A DNA stretch of 64,000 bases from Ottowia massiliensis (GCF_900240305.1 NZ_LT964854.1:1240001-1304000), one strand, 5' to 3'; shown: positions 29,931 through 39,186, counted from the stretch's first letter. Numbers and translations are program-made. The notes: generated by a model from the sequence alone, not told the origin.

Positions 29931-29959
29931 CTTGAAAGCCCGAAGCCCGCCCCTATCAT
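29931..29959 (+). promoter_or_regulatory. Predicted sigma-32 heat-shock promoter of groES-groEL
   Basis: CTTGAAA (29931-29937), a 13-base spacer, then CCCTATCAT (29951-29959) closely match the RpoH consensus CTTGAAA-N11-15-CCCCATNT. The promoter adjoins the CIRCE operator. Confidence 0.75.
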
Positions 29960-29985
29960 TGGCACTCGTTGGCGGCGAGTGCTAA
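29959..29985. promoter_or_regulatory. CIRCE operator (HrcA-binding site)
   Basis: TTGGCACTC-N9-GAGTGCTAA; the consensus is TTAGCACTC-N9-GAGTGCTAA, so there is one mismatch in the left arm. It lies directly at the predicted transcription start of groES. It implies HrcA repression in addition to RpoH control. Confidence 0.92.
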
Positions 29986-30079
29986 CAAACCAGCCCCGCC
30001 GCCATGCATTCAGCCTGGCAGGCCCGCCGCAAGGCCCCTGCCAGCCCTCTTTTTCAAACAACCTTTTGAAGGAATGTCC

Positions 30080-30370
30080 ATGAAACTGCGTCCCCTCGCC
30101 GATCGCGTGATCGTCAAGCGCCTGGAAAACGAAACCAAAACGGCCTCCGGCATCGTCATCCCCGACAACGCCGCCGAAAAGCCTGACCAGGGCGAAGTGC
30201 TGGCCGTCGGCCCCGGCAAGACCAACGACAAGGGCGAAACCAAGGCCCTGAGCGTGAAAGTGGGCGACCGCGTGCTGTTTGGCAAATACAGCGGCCAGAC
30301 CGTCAAGGTGGACGGCGACGAGCTGCTGGTGATGAAGGAAGACGACCTGTTCGCCGTCGTCGAGAAGTGA
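30080..30370 (+). CDS. groES: Co-chaperonin GroES
   Basis: Heptameric lid of the GroEL chamber. It is 96 residues from ATG 30080 (MKLRPLADRVIVKR). The mobile loop ENETKTASGIVIP and the GDRVLFGKYSG core are standard. A longer in-frame start at 29969 falls inside the CIRCE operator and is rejected. GroEL follows after 142 bases. Confidence 0.97.
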   Translation: MKLRPLADRVIVKRLENETKTASGIVIPDNAAEKPDQGEVLAVGPGKTNDKGETKALSVKVGDRVLFGKYSGQTVKVDGDELLVMKEDDLFAVVEK

Positions 30371-30512
30371 TTTTTCCCGGACTGCGCCGCCATCTGCATT
30401 CATCCTGCATCCATCTTGCAGCAACTCGCAACATATTGGCGCGCCGTCTGATCCCTTTTGATTTTTGATTTCTGCCGGGCCTGACCCCGGCTTTTTACGG
30501 AGATACACACAA

Positions 30513-32153
30513 ATGGCAGCAAAAGACGTTGTTTTCGGCTCTGACGCCCGCGCCCGCATGGTTGAAGGCGTGAACATCCTGGCCAACGCCGTGAAGGCAA
30601 CCCTGGGCCCCAAAGGCCGCAACGTGGTGCTGGAACGCAGCTTCGGCGCGCCCACCATCACCAAAGACGGCGTGTCCGTCGCCAAGGAAATCGAGCTGAA
30701 AGACAAGCTCCAGAACATGGGCGCACAAATGGTCAAGGAAGTGGCCTCCAAAACCAGCGACACCGCTGGCGACGGCACCACCACCGCCACCGTGCTGGCC
30801 CAGGCCATCGTGCGCGAAGGCATGAAATACGTGGCCGCCGGCATGAACCCGATGGACCTGAAGCGCGGCATCGACAAAGCTGTGGCTGAACTCGTCGAGC
30901 AACTGAAAAAAGCCAGCAAGGCCACCACCACCAGCAAGGAAATCGCCCAGGTCGGCACTATTTCCGCCAACTCTGACGAATCCATCGGCCAAATCATTGC
31001 CGACGCCATGGACAAAGTGGGCAAGGAAGGCGTCATCACCGTGGAAGACGGCAAGAGCCTGAACAACGAGCTGGACGTGGTCGAAGGCATGCAGTTCGAC
31101 CGTGGCTACCTCAGCCCCTACTTCATCAACAACCCCGACAAACAAGCCGCCGTGCTGGAAAACCCCTACGTGCTGCTGTTTGACAAGAAGATCAGCAACA
31201 TCCGCGACCTGCTGCCCACGCTGGAAGCCGTGGCCAAAGCTGGCCGCCCGCTGCTCATCATTGCCGAAGACGTGGAAGGCGAAGCCCTGGCCACGCTGGT
31301 GGTGAACACCATTCGCGGCATCCTGAAAGTGGTGGCCGTCAAGGCCCCCGGCTTCGGCGACCGCCGCAAGGCCATGTTGGAAGACATCGCCATCCTCACC
31401 GGCGGCAAAGTCATTGCCGAAGAAGTGGGCCTGTCGCTTGAAAAAGTGACGCTGGCCGATCTGGGCCAGGCCAAAACCATCGAAGTGGGCAAGGAAAACA
31501 CCACCATCATCGACGGCGCTGGCAAGGCCGAAGACATTGAAGCGCGCGTCAAGCAAATCCGCGTGCAAATCGAAGAAGCCACCAGCGACTACGACCGCGA
31601 AAAACTGCAAGAGCGCGTGGCCAAGCTCGCTGGCGGCGTGGCCGTCATCAAGGTAGGCGCTGCCACCGAAGTGGAAATGAAAGAAAAGAAAGCCCGCGTG
31701 GAAGACGCCCTGCACGCCACCCGCGCTGCCGTGGAAGAAGGCATCGTCGCTGGCGGCGGCGTGGCCCTGCTGCGCGCCCGTCAGGCCGCTGGCGACATCA
31801 AAGGCGCCAACCCCGACCAGGACGCCGGCATCAAGCTCGTGCTCAAGGCCATTGAAGCGCCCCTGCGCGAAATCGTCATCAACGCCGGTGACGAAGCCAG
31901 CGTGGTCGTGAACAAGGTGCTGGAAGGCAAAGGCAACTTTGGCTACAACGCCGCCAACGGCCAGTATGGCGACCTGATCGAGCTGGGCATTCTGGACCCC
32001 ACCAAAGTTACCCGCACCGCCTTGCAAAACGCCGCTTCCGTGGCCGGTCTGATGCTCACCACCGAATGCATGGTGGCCGAGGCCCCGAAGGAAGAAACCC
32101 CTGCCGCCCCCGGTGGCATGGGCGGCATGGGCGGCATGGGCATGGACATGTAA
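30513..32153 (+). CDS. groEL: Chaperonin GroEL
   Basis: ATP-dependent folding chamber. It is 546 residues from ATG 30513 (MAAKDVVFGSDARARM), with the ATP-binding GDGTTTATVLA near residue 87 and GGGVALLRAR in the equatorial domain. The C-terminal tail is GGMGGMGGMGMDM. An in-frame upstream start at 30465 lacks support. It is co-transcribed with groES and ends at a hairpin terminator. Confidence 0.98.
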   Translation: MAAKDVVFGSDARARMVEGVNILANAVKATLGPKGRNVVLERSFGAPTITKDGVSVAKEIELKDKLQNMGAQMVKEVASKTSDTAGDGTTTATVLAQAIVREGMKYVAAGMNPMDLKRGIDKAVAELVEQLKKASKATTTSKEIAQVGTISANSDESIGQIIADAMDKVGKEGVITVEDGKSLNNELDVVEGMQFDRGYLSPYFINNPDKQAAVLENPYVLLFDKKISNIRDLLPTLEAVAKAGRPLLIIAEDVEGEALATLVVNTIRGILKVVAVKAPGFGDRRKAMLEDIAILTGGKVIAEEVGLSLEKVTLADLGQAKTIEVGKENTTIIDGAGKAEDIEARVKQIRVQIEEATSDYDREKLQERVAKLAGGVAVIKVGAATEVEMKEKKARVEDALHATRAAVEEGIVAGGGVALLRARQAAGDIKGANPDQDAGIKLVLKAIEAPLREIVINAGDEASVVVNKVLEGKGNFGYNAANGQYGDLIELGILDPTKVTRTALQNAASVAGLMLTTECMVAEAPKEETPAAPGGMGGMGGMGMDM

Positions 32154-32214
32154 AGAGCCAGCCCTGCCGGGCGTCAAGCGCCTCACCTCGGCGCTTGCCC
32201 TGCGCCCGGTCTTC

Positions 32215-32250
32215 AAAGCTGCCAGTCCTTCGCGAGCTGGCAGCTTTTTT
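32215..32250 (+). terminator. Rho-independent terminator after groEL
   Basis: Stem AAGCTGCCAG/CTGGCAGCTT with an 11-base loop and a T run. Confidence 0.88.
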
Positions 32251-32264
32251 ATTGGGCGCGGTCT

Positions 32265-32558
32265 TCAGGCTGTTTCCCGATATTGACTTAAATCTTCGGC
32301 GGTTTTGGTGGGAGCAAATTCAGTAATCTGGTATTCCGCCACGCCTTCGCGGTGAAATGGATCTTCCCGAATCAGCCTTTCCACCTGTTCCCGATGATCC
32401 GCCTTCACCAGGATAATGCCGCCCGTGCGCGGCTTTTTGCGCCCCGACATCAAAAAGATGCCCTCTTTGTAATACCGTTCGAGATACGCAATATGCTCGG
32501 GCAAACAGGCTTCGACTTCCGGCAATCCTTTGATATATTCCAATGACACGATAAACAT
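32265..32558 (-). CDS. YciI-like protein
   Basis: 97 residues from ATG 32558 (MFIVSLEYIKGLPEVEACLP), behind AAAGGGAA. It has the dimeric ferredoxin-like YciI fold pattern, with His in LPEHIAYLERYYKEG and the conserved FLMSGRKKPRTGGIILV, DPFHREGVAEY block. Biochemical role unknown. Convergent with groEL. Confidence 0.85.
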   Translation of the reverse strand: MFIVSLEYIKGLPEVEACLPEHIAYLERYYKEGIFLMSGRKKPRTGGIILVKADHREQVERLIREDPFHREGVAEYQITEFAPTKTAEDLSQYRETA

Positions 32559-32585
32559 TTGTTTCCCTTTGAAAATGGCGGCCAT

Positions 32586-32862
32586 TGAATCAAATGCCGC
32601 CTAAAAACGCCGCTTCAAAATCACAGGGCGCGCCGATTTTCTTGGCTTTATCCAGGACCCTATTCGCTATGCGCCTTTGGCGGCAAATTCGGTATTGACC
32701 GCCACGGCATGTGATCTGCCCGATTGGAACGGCAATGGTTTGCCGTTTGGCTCGGCGGTTCCACCATTTAAGAAGATATTCAGGGTTTGTGCTATTTGTT
32801 AATACTTGATTGCCTTGCCTTGCCTTGTTGCTGCGGCTTTGAGAGTGAAAAGCGGCGCGTGG
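32586..32862. other. Gene-free stretch
   Basis: About 280 bases of lower GC between two minus-strand genes. It contains a short tandem TTGCC run near 32812. I see no gene, repeat copy or clear terminator. Confidence 0.4.
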
Positions 32863-33660
32863 CTAACGCACGGGCAGGAAAGTCAGCAGCGGGGCGGCAG
32901 CCATGCCCTGGAGAAAGGAAATGGCGGCGCGGCGGTGGCGCTCGGTCAGGTGCGCGGCCACCAGATCCAGGCGGCCAATGATCTTGCCGAACTCGCGCTC
33001 GAAGCTGAGGTTTCGCCCGGCGGGGCCGGCTTCGTTGGCCAGCAGCAAGGGGCGGCCTGCGCTGTCGCGGCGGGTGTTGAGAATCCACAGCGCAATTTCC
33101 ATGTTGCGGGCGGCGTTGTAGATGTGCTGGGGGTCGGGGCCACTCAGGTAATGGAACTGACGCTGGCCGCCGTGGGCGGTGATGAGGGTGTCGGCGCAAG
33201 CGATGACGAAGGCCGCCACGCGGTCGCCCGTGAAATCAGGCGAGAGCGCCAACGCCAGCGCGGCCACGTCGCGCCGCCCTTGCAGCGCGGGCCAGGCGAT
33301 GGCAGAGGCGGATTCCTGCTCGGGCGGCTCCTGCCCGGCTGCCTCGTCAGCTTCCTGCATGACGGCCTGGCGGATGGCCAGCAGGGCGGCCTCGCGCGAG
33401 GCAGCGGTTTTGCGCCACTGCACGGGATTGCGGCGGTAGAGCTTGTCGGCCAGCAACAGCAGGCTTTGCAGATTGGCCTGCATGGCGGTTCCCGCCAGGC
33501 GGTTACCTTCACTTTGCAGCAGCTCCTGCCCGCCAAATTCGGCGCCCTGCACGCTGCCGTGCGGCGTGGGGGCGTTGCTGACGCAGCCTGCGGCCAGCAG
33601 GGCGCAGGCCATGAAAAAGGCTGCCGAAGCAGCCCGATGGGAGGCGCGCAGGGCACGCAT
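32863..33660 (-). CDS. Putative lipoprotein of unknown function
   Basis: 265 residues from ATG 33660. A lipoprotein signal with lipobox LAAGC is followed by an alpha-helical protein. Visible blocks are LQSLLLLADKLYRRNPVQWRK, SPDFTGDRVAAFVIACADTL, HGGQRQFHYLSGPDPQHIYN and the C-terminal FLQGMAAAPLLTFLPV. No named domain recognised. It is adjacent to the bactofilin gene in the same orientation (26-base gap), so the two may act together at the envelope. Confidence 0.75.
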   Translation of the reverse strand: MRALRASHRAASAAFFMACALLAAGCVSNAPTPHGSVQGAEFGGQELLQSEGNRLAGTAMQANLQSLLLLADKLYRRNPVQWRKTAASREAALLAIRQAVMQEADEAAGQEPPEQESASAIAWPALQGRRDVAALALALSPDFTGDRVAAFVIACADTLITAHGGQRQFHYLSGPDPQHIYNAARNMEIALWILNTRRDSAGRPLLLANEAGPAGRNLSFEREFGKIIGRLDLVAAHLTERHRRAAISFLQGMAAAPLLTFLPVR

Positions 33661-33686
33661 GGAAAATGCCTGCGGCACGTTTGCGG

Positions 33687-34157
33687 TCAGGATTTGCCAG
33701 CCTGCGCGTCAGCCGTGATTTCGCCGGAGAGCTGACCGCCTTCCTCAATCACGATCTTGCCGTAGCGCACCTTGCCGGTGACTTTGCCGGTGGGGTAGAT
33801 GATGAGCTTTTGGCGCACGGTGAGCGTGCCTTCGAACAGGCCGCGAATTTCAGCCGTGTCGATTTCGGCGGTGCCTTTGAAGGCGCCTTTGTCGGCAATC
33901 TGGATGACGCGGGCGTTGATGGTGGCTTCCACTGTGCCTTCCACGGCCAGCGTGTCGCAATCGGTGATTTCAACGCCCTTGAGCTTGATGTTGGCGCCTA
34001 CCGTCAGGCGCGCGCCGTTGTCAGCGGCCGCCTGCGCGGCTTGGCTGGCAGCATGCGCGCCCAGCGGCTGCACGGACGACGCAGCGGGCGCAGCGCCCAG
34101 CGGACGCACGGGAGTGGGTTGTGATTCGTTCTCGCGTTTGCCAAAGCTCAGGGCCAT
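33687..34157 (-). CDS. Bactofilin family cytoskeletal protein
   Basis: 156 residues. A flexible Pro/Ala N-terminus is followed by the beta-helical bactofilin core: LTVGANIKLKGVEITDC, LAVEGTVEAT, IRGLFEGTLTVRQKLIIYP, GKVTGKVRYGKIVIEEGGQL. Bactofilins polymerise without nucleotide and scaffold envelope processes such as local wall synthesis. An AGGAGA ribosome site precedes the ATG. Confidence 0.92.
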   Translation of the reverse strand: MALSFGKRENESQPTPVRPLGAAPAASSVQPLGAHAASQAAQAAADNGARLTVGANIKLKGVEITDCDTLAVEGTVEATINARVIQIADKGAFKGTAEIDTAEIRGLFEGTLTVRQKLIIYPTGKVTGKVRYGKIVIEEGGQLSGEITADAQAGKS

Positions 34158-34301
34158 GTCTTCTCCTTGGGAATAAAAGATAATGTTGAATCAAATGGCT
34201 GGCGGGCAGTCTAATGGGTGTTACGCATCAAAACGGTCTGAAATGCCCGCATTTGCCCCCTTTTTCCTTTACTTGCTTTTCTTGCAATCCCCAACGCCTG
34301 C

Positions 34302-35423
34302 ATGACCGACTCCACTCCCCGCCTGGCCGTCTTGCCTGCTGCCCGTGGCTGCGCCCAGCCGCAAGGCGTGTGGACGGCGGCGGCGCTGGCGCAAAAAGGC
34401 GTGCTGCCGCGCCTGCGAAAAACGCTGGCGCAAGCGGCGGGCAGCGCTGGCGAATGGGATTTGCGTGGCCTGGCCGGGTTTGACCACCTGGGCGCGCTGG
34501 TGTTGTGGGACGGCTGGGGCCGCCAGTGGCCCGCCGCGCTGCACGCCAGCCAGGCGCAGCGCGCACTGCTGGAGCGTGTGGCAAACCAGCCCGCCCTGCC
34601 GCCCGCCGCTGGCGGGCATGCCAGCTTCGCGCAGCGTTTTGACAGCCTGGGCCAGGGCGTGGAAGGCGCGCTGGCGCAGGTGCGCGGCTTCGTTCAGATC
34701 ATGGGCCAGCTTTTTCTGGACGCGCTGCGCCTGGCGCGCGCGCCGCAGGCCGGGCCGTGGCGTGATTTTTCAGGCAGCCTCTACCACATCGGCGCGCAGG
34801 CGCTGCCTATTACGGCGCTGGTGGGCTTTTTGATTGGCGTGGTGCTGGCCTATCTGATGAGCCAGGTGCTGCGGCAGTTTGGCGCGGATGCCTTCATCGT
34901 GGACATCCTGGGCCTGGCGCTCATCCGCGAGCTGGGGCCGCTGCTGGCGGCGGTGCTGATTGCGGGGCGTTCCGGCTCGGCCATCACGGCGCAAATTGGC
35001 GTGATGCGCGTGACCGAAGAGCTGGACGCCATGCGCGTGCTGGGCATCGCCCAAGGCTTCAGGCTGGTGCTGCCGCGCGCGCTGGCGCTGGCCGTGGCCA
35101 TGCCGCTGCTGGTGGTGTGGACTTCGCTGACGGCGCTGCTGGGCGGCATGCTGGCGGCTGACATCACGCTGGGTATCACGCCCAGCTTTTTCATGCACAC
35201 GCTGCCGCAAGCCGTGCGCGTGAGCAATCTGGCGCTGGCCGTGGGCAAGTCGGTGGTGTTTGGCGTGGCCATTGCGCTCATCGGCTGCCACTACGGCCTG
35301 CAAGTCAAGCCCAATACCGAGAGCCTGGGGCGCGGCACCACGGCCTCGGTGGTGGCGGCCATCACGGCGGTCATTCTCATTGACGCGCTGTTTGCCGTGC
35401 TGTTCAAGAGCGTGGGCATATGA
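34302..35423 (+). CDS. MlaE-type ABC permease with N-terminal STAS-like domain
   Basis: Inner-membrane permease of an Mla-type phospholipid transporter, 373 residues. Residues 1-95 look like a STAS domain (MlaB-like), fused to the MlaE permease. The latter has about five helices and the family motifs GAQALPITALVGFLIG, LIRELGPLLAAVLIAGRSGS and EELDAMRVLG. Its stop overlaps the next start (ATGA). The fusion replaces the separate MlaB of E. coli. Confidence 0.92.
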   Translation: MTDSTPRLAVLPAARGCAQPQGVWTAAALAQKGVLPRLRKTLAQAAGSAGEWDLRGLAGFDHLGALVLWDGWGRQWPAALHASQAQRALLERVANQPALPPAAGGHASFAQRFDSLGQGVEGALAQVRGFVQIMGQLFLDALRLARAPQAGPWRDFSGSLYHIGAQALPITALVGFLIGVVLAYLMSQVLRQFGADAFIVDILGLALIRELGPLLAAVLIAGRSGSAITAQIGVMRVTEELDAMRVLGIAQGFRLVLPRALALAVAMPLLVVWTSLTALLGGMLAADITLGITPSFFMHTLPQAVRVSNLALAVGKSVVFGVAIALIGCHYGLQVKPNTESLGRGTTASVVAAITAVILIDALFAVLFKSVGI

Positions 35424-36286
35424 GCGGGCGCAGCGACGCTTCCTTGCTGCCCGCGCCGGGCGATCCCGTTATTGAAATCCGGGGCCTGACCAGCGCCTTC
35501 GCGCTGCCCGAGGGCGGGCGCGTGGTCATTCACAAAGACCTCGATCTCACCGTGCGGCGGGGCGAAGTGCTCACGCTCGTGGGCGGCTCCGGCACCGGCA
35601 AGACCGTGCTGCTGCGCCAGATGCTGGGGCTGAACACGCCAGCGGCTGGCAGCGTGCGCGTGCTGGGGCGGCCCGCCGCCGAGCTGGGCCGGCCGGGCGC
35701 GGCGGCGCGCGTGGGCATGCTCTTTCAGCAAGGCGCGCTGTTTTCCGCCTTCAGCGTGCTGGACAACATTGCCTTCCCTTTGCGCGAGCTGCGCACCCTG
35801 CCTGATGAACTGGTGCGCCGCGCCGCCTTGCTCAAGCTGCAAATGGTGGGCCTGAAGCCGGGCGACGCGCACAAGATGCCCGCCGAGCTGTCGGGCGGCA
35901 TGATCAAGCGCGTGGCGCTGGCGCGCGCGCTCATCATGGATCCGCCCCTGCTCATGCTGGACGAACCCACGGCCGGGCTGGACCCCGACAGCTCCGATGC
36001 CTTTTGCGCGCTGCTGCAATCGCTGCACCAGGAGCTGGGCCTGACCGTCGTCATGGTCACGCACGATCTGGACACGCTTTTTGCCCTCTCCAGCCGCGTG
36101 GCCGTGCTGGCCGAGCAGCGCGTCATCATCGCCGCGCCCGTGGCCGAAGTGCTGGCGTTTGACCACCCCTTCATCCGCCACTTCTTCCTGGGCGAGCGGG
36201 GCCTGCGCGCCATTTCTGACTTGCCGCAGCTGGCGCATCTGGCCGCCCGCCTGGCGCCCCCTGCTGCCCCATCTTCAGGAGCCTGA
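35420..36286 (+). CDS. MlaF-type ABC transporter ATPase
   Basis: 288 residues. Walker A GGSGTGKT (about 55-62), signature LSGGMIKRVALARAL (about 157-171), Walker B LLMLDEPTAGLD (about 177-188) and switch His in VTHDLDTLF. It energises lipid movement with the overlapping MlaE-type permease and the following MCE protein. Confidence 0.95.
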   Translation: MSGRSDASLLPAPGDPVIEIRGLTSAFALPEGGRVVIHKDLDLTVRRGEVLTLVGGSGTGKTVLLRQMLGLNTPAAGSVRVLGRPAAELGRPGAAARVGMLFQQGALFSAFSVLDNIAFPLRELRTLPDELVRRAALLKLQMVGLKPGDAHKMPAELSGGMIKRVALARALIMDPPLLMLDEPTAGLDPDSSDAFCALLQSLHQELGLTVVMVTHDLDTLFALSSRVAVLAEQRVIIAAPVAEVLAFDHPFIRHFFLGERGLRAISDLPQLAHLAARLAPPAAPSSGA

Positions 36287-37312
36287 ATGGAAAACAAATC
36301 ACACGCCCTGGCTGCCGGCCTGTTCGTGCTCATCGTCAGCGCCATGCTCATCGGCCTGGCCGCCTGGCTCACCAGCGACCGCACCGTGCGCGACGCCTAC
36401 GAAATGAGCACACACGAACCCATCAGCGGCCTGCAAGAGCAAGCCCCCGTGCGCTTTCGCGGCGTCACCGTCGGCAAAGTCACCCGCATCAGCTTTGACC
36501 ACGAAAAGCTGGGCAACGTGCTCGTGCGCATTGAAGTGGACAAAGGCGCGCCTATCACCCGCTCCACCTACGCGCGGCTCGATTACCAGGGCATCACCGG
36601 CCTGTCTTACGTGCAGCTTGACAACGATGGCCGCAGCACCGAGGCCATCGAGGCCGAACGCGGCCAGCTGCCCCGCATCCCTTTGCGCAGCGGCCTGCTG
36701 GGCGAATTCACCGACCACGCCCGCGTGCTCATGAGCCAGGCCAGCGAAGCCACCTCGCGCATCAACGCCCTGCTGGAAGAAGACAACCGCAAGGCCATCG
36801 CGCAGGCCATCCGCGACCTTGGCGAAGCCACCCGCGACATGGCGGGCGCCGCCCGCAGCATTGCCAAACTCGCTGACGACACCAACCGCACCATCACCGC
36901 CCAGTTCGGCCCCAGCCACAGCAGCATTCCCGTCCTCGTCAGGCAGGCCACCGCCACCCTCAAGGGCTTTGAAGACGTGGCCGTGCAGGCCCGCCGCGCC
37001 ACGGGCGATTTGCAGGCCGCCGCCGCCAGCGTCAAAAACGGCATGCAAAGCTTCACCGCCAACGGCGGCGTGCTTCAGAGCCTGAACGAAAGCGTCGGCA
37101 TCCTGGCCGCCGACACCCTGCCCGGCATCCAGCAAGCCACTCATCACGCCAGCAGTGCCCTGCGCCGCGTGGACCGCGCCGCCGCCACCTTCACCGAAAA
37201 CCCGCAATCGCTGCTCTTTGGCTATGGCCCCATCCCCCCCGGCCCCGGCGAACCGGGCTTTGCCACTGGCGGCGCCCCGGCTGAAACGCCCGTCGTCATT
37301 CCCGCACCCTGA
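36287..37312 (+). CDS. MlaD/MCE family lipid-binding protein
   Basis: 341 residues. One N-terminal membrane anchor (about 8-27, AAGLFVLIVSAMLIGLAAWL), one MCE domain (about 40-115; PVRFRGVTVGKVTRISFD, YQGITGLSYVQL), then a long helical region ending in a Pro-rich tail. It starts immediately after the ATPase stop. In the Mla system the MCE hexamer forms the periplasmic lipid tunnel; the long helical part resembles PqiB/YebT-like MCE proteins. Confidence 0.92.
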   Translation: MENKSHALAAGLFVLIVSAMLIGLAAWLTSDRTVRDAYEMSTHEPISGLQEQAPVRFRGVTVGKVTRISFDHEKLGNVLVRIEVDKGAPITRSTYARLDYQGITGLSYVQLDNDGRSTEAIEAERGQLPRIPLRSGLLGEFTDHARVLMSQASEATSRINALLEEDNRKAIAQAIRDLGEATRDMAGAARSIAKLADDTNRTITAQFGPSHSSIPVLVRQATATLKGFEDVAVQARRATGDLQAAAASVKNGMQSFTANGGVLQSLNESVGILAADTLPGIQQATHHASSALRRVDRAAATFTENPQSLLFGYGPIPPGPGEPGFATGGAPAETPVVIPAP

Positions 37313-37354
37313 AAGCGCACGGGCCATGAGCCATCCGGCATGCAGACAAGCCTC

Positions 37355-37446
37355 AATTTCGCTCCTGAAAACATAGCTATACGTCCTAGTGGAAAGTGCG
37401 CAGAACCCGTTTCGGTGCCCTCTTGATTTGCTCTGTTTTTTTGATT
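37355..37446 (-). repeat. Interspersed repeat family 1, full form, copy 8
   Basis: Orientation B and near consensus: TTTCGCTCCTGAAAACATAG, CGTCCTAGTGGAAAGTGCGC, GATTTGCTCTGTTTTTTTGA. It is inserted between the MCE gene and its auxiliary lipoprotein gene. Confidence 0.9.
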
Positions 37447-37480
37447 CGCCCCGCCGCCCTGATTTCCTGCTGAAACCGCC

Positions 37481-38134
37481 ATGAACCAGACCGCCGCCGC
37501 CCCCTCACGCGCCTTCGCGCCAGCCTGGGCCTGGGTTCTTGCCCTGGCCGCCGCCTTGCTTGCCGCATGCAGCACCCCTTTGCCAGACAAGCCCGCGCGC
37601 CCTGCCAGCTATGACCTCGGCCTGCCCGCCGCTACTACGGCCAGCGGCGCGGCCAGCCAGCCGCCCCTGGCCCTGCCTGCCGTGACCGCGCCCGCCGCGC
37701 TGGACAGCCCCGCCATGCTCTACCGCCTGGCCTACAAAAACGAAGCCGATCAGCCCCGCCCCTACGCGCGCGCACGCTGGAGCATGAGTCCGCCCGAGCT
37801 GCTCACCCAGCGCCTGCGCGAAACCCTGGCCGCCAGCCGCCCCGTCGTCGGCGCGGGCGAAGGGCTGGCCGCTGCCGAGCTGCGCGTGCACCTGGACGAC
37901 TTCAGCCAGGTCTTTGAAGCCGAAAACCGCAGCCACGCCCGCATCCAGATTCGCGCCACCCTCATCGCCCCGCGCGCCAGCCAGCGCCTGCTGGGTCAGC
38001 ACACCTTCACCGTCCAGCGCCCCGCCCCCACGCCCGACGCCGCCGGCGGCGCCAAAGCCATGCGCGAAGCCGCCGACGCCGCCATTGCCGACCTCGCCGC
38101 CTGGCTGGACCGCCTGCCCCGCCCCGCGCCGTGA
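37481..38134 (+). CDS. ABC transporter auxiliary lipoprotein (PqiC/YmbA-like)
   Basis: 217 residues. Signal with lipobox LLAAC, then YDLGLPAATTA, SPAMLYRLAYKNEADQPRPY and ARWSMSPPELLTQRLRE, matching the ABC_trans_aux family of outer-membrane lipoproteins that partner MCE systems. It is 168 bases downstream of the MCE gene, the space being taken by a family 1 repeat. It probably belongs functionally to the upstream operon. Confidence 0.88.
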   Translation: MNQTAAAPSRAFAPAWAWVLALAAALLAACSTPLPDKPARPASYDLGLPAATTASGAASQPPLALPAVTAPAALDSPAMLYRLAYKNEADQPRPYARARWSMSPPELLTQRLRETLAASRPVVGAGEGLAAAELRVHLDDFSQVFEAENRSHARIQIRATLIAPRASQRLLGQHTFTVQRPAPTPDAAGGAKAMREAADAAIADLAAWLDRLPRPAP

Positions 38135-38277
38135 GGCTCCGGGCGGCTGAAAGCCGGAGAAGGAGCTGCGCACGGCCTGGCCGCAAACCTGAAAGCGGCC
38201 TGCCGGAAAAAAGGCGGCATGCCGCCGCTTTCTGGCATCTTCCGCATCTGCTTTCTTTTGCTCCAAGCCTGACCGTC

Positions 38278-39186
38278 ATGAATGCCCTTGCCGCCCCCTT
38301 CGCCTTCCGCCCGCCGCGCTGGCTGAGCTTGTTGCTGGCGCTGGCCTTGTGGCTGGCCCTGGCGCTGGCGGCCAGTGCGCAGGCCCCGCAGGCCATACCC
38401 GCGCTCACCGCCCGCGTGATCGACCAGACGGGCACGCTCACCGCCGAACAAGCCAGCGCGCTCGAAGCCAGCCTGGCCGCGCTGGAGCAGGAAAGGGGCG
38501 CGCAAGTGGCCGTGCTCATGGTGCCCACCACCGCGCCCGAAGACATTGCCGCCTACGCCAACCGCGTGGCCAGCGCCTGGAAGCTGGGGCGCAAGGACGT
38601 GGGCGACGGCGCCCTCATCATCGTGGCCCTGCGCGAGCGCAAGATGCGCATTGAAGTGGCCCGCACGCTGGAAGGCGCGCTGCCCGACATCATCGCCAAA
38701 CGCATCATCGACCAGCAGATGGCCCCGCACTTCCGTCAGGGCGACTACGCGGGAGGCCTTCAGGCCGCCATCGACGCCGTGGCCGCCCGCATCCGTGGCG
38801 AAGACCTGCCGCTGCCCGCCCAGGCCGACGCAAACCGGAGCGCAACGGGGCCGGAACTCATCTTCTTCATCCTGTTTTTCGTCATCGCCTGCCTTGGCGT
38901 GCTGCGCAGCCTGTTCGGGCGCAAGAAAGGGGCCTTCACGGCGGGGCTGGCAGGCGGCGCCATCACCTTCTTTCTGACCTTCAGCGTGGTGGCGGCGCTC
39001 ATCGTCGCCTTCTTCGTCTGGCTGATCGCCCTGTCGGGCGGCGGCAAGGGCGGTGGCGGCAGCAGCTCAGGCGGCGGATGGAGCGGCGGCGGCTTTGGCG
39101 GCGGGGGCGGCGGCTTCAGTGGCGGCGGCTTCAGCTCGGGCGGCGGCGGCAGCTTTGGCGGCGGCGGCGCCAGCGGCAGCTGGTAG
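38278..39186 (+). CDS. TPM domain membrane protein (YgcG-like)
   Basis: 302 residues from ATG 38278. Signal peptide ending ASAQA, then a periplasmic TPM domain (about 40-185; RVIDQTGTLTAEQASALEAS, EDIAAYANRVASAWKLG, GALIIVALRERKMRIEVAR). Two membrane segments follow (about 198-218 and 228-255), then a tail of Gly-Ser repeats ending GGASGSW. Often paired with LemA, which lies 21 kb away here. Confidence 0.9.
   Translation: MNALAAPFAFRPPRWLSLLLALALWLALALAASAQAPQAIPALTARVIDQTGTLTAEQASALEASLAALEQERGAQVAVLMVPTTAPEDIAAYANRVASAWKLGRKDVGDGALIIVALRERKMRIEVARTLEGALPDIIAKRIIDQQMAPHFRQGDYAGGLQAAIDAVAARIRGEDLPLPAQADANRSATGPELIFFILFFVIACLGVLRSLFGRKKGAFTAGLAGGAITFFLTFSVVAALIVAFFVWLIALSGGGKGGGGSSSGGGWSGGGFGGGGGGFSGGGFSSGGGGSFGGGGASGSW

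Noticed and set aside
29969..30079. Extended start of groES
   Set aside because: It would place the start inside the CIRCE operator. ATG 30080 gives the conserved MKLRPL start.
32640..32700. Possible further family 1 repeat (CCAGGACCCTATTCGCTATG)
   Set aside because: Only short scattered matches; the core and both ends cannot be aligned.
38200..38222. GGCGGCATGCCGCC palindrome as terminator before the TPM gene
   Set aside because: Too short and without a following T run.
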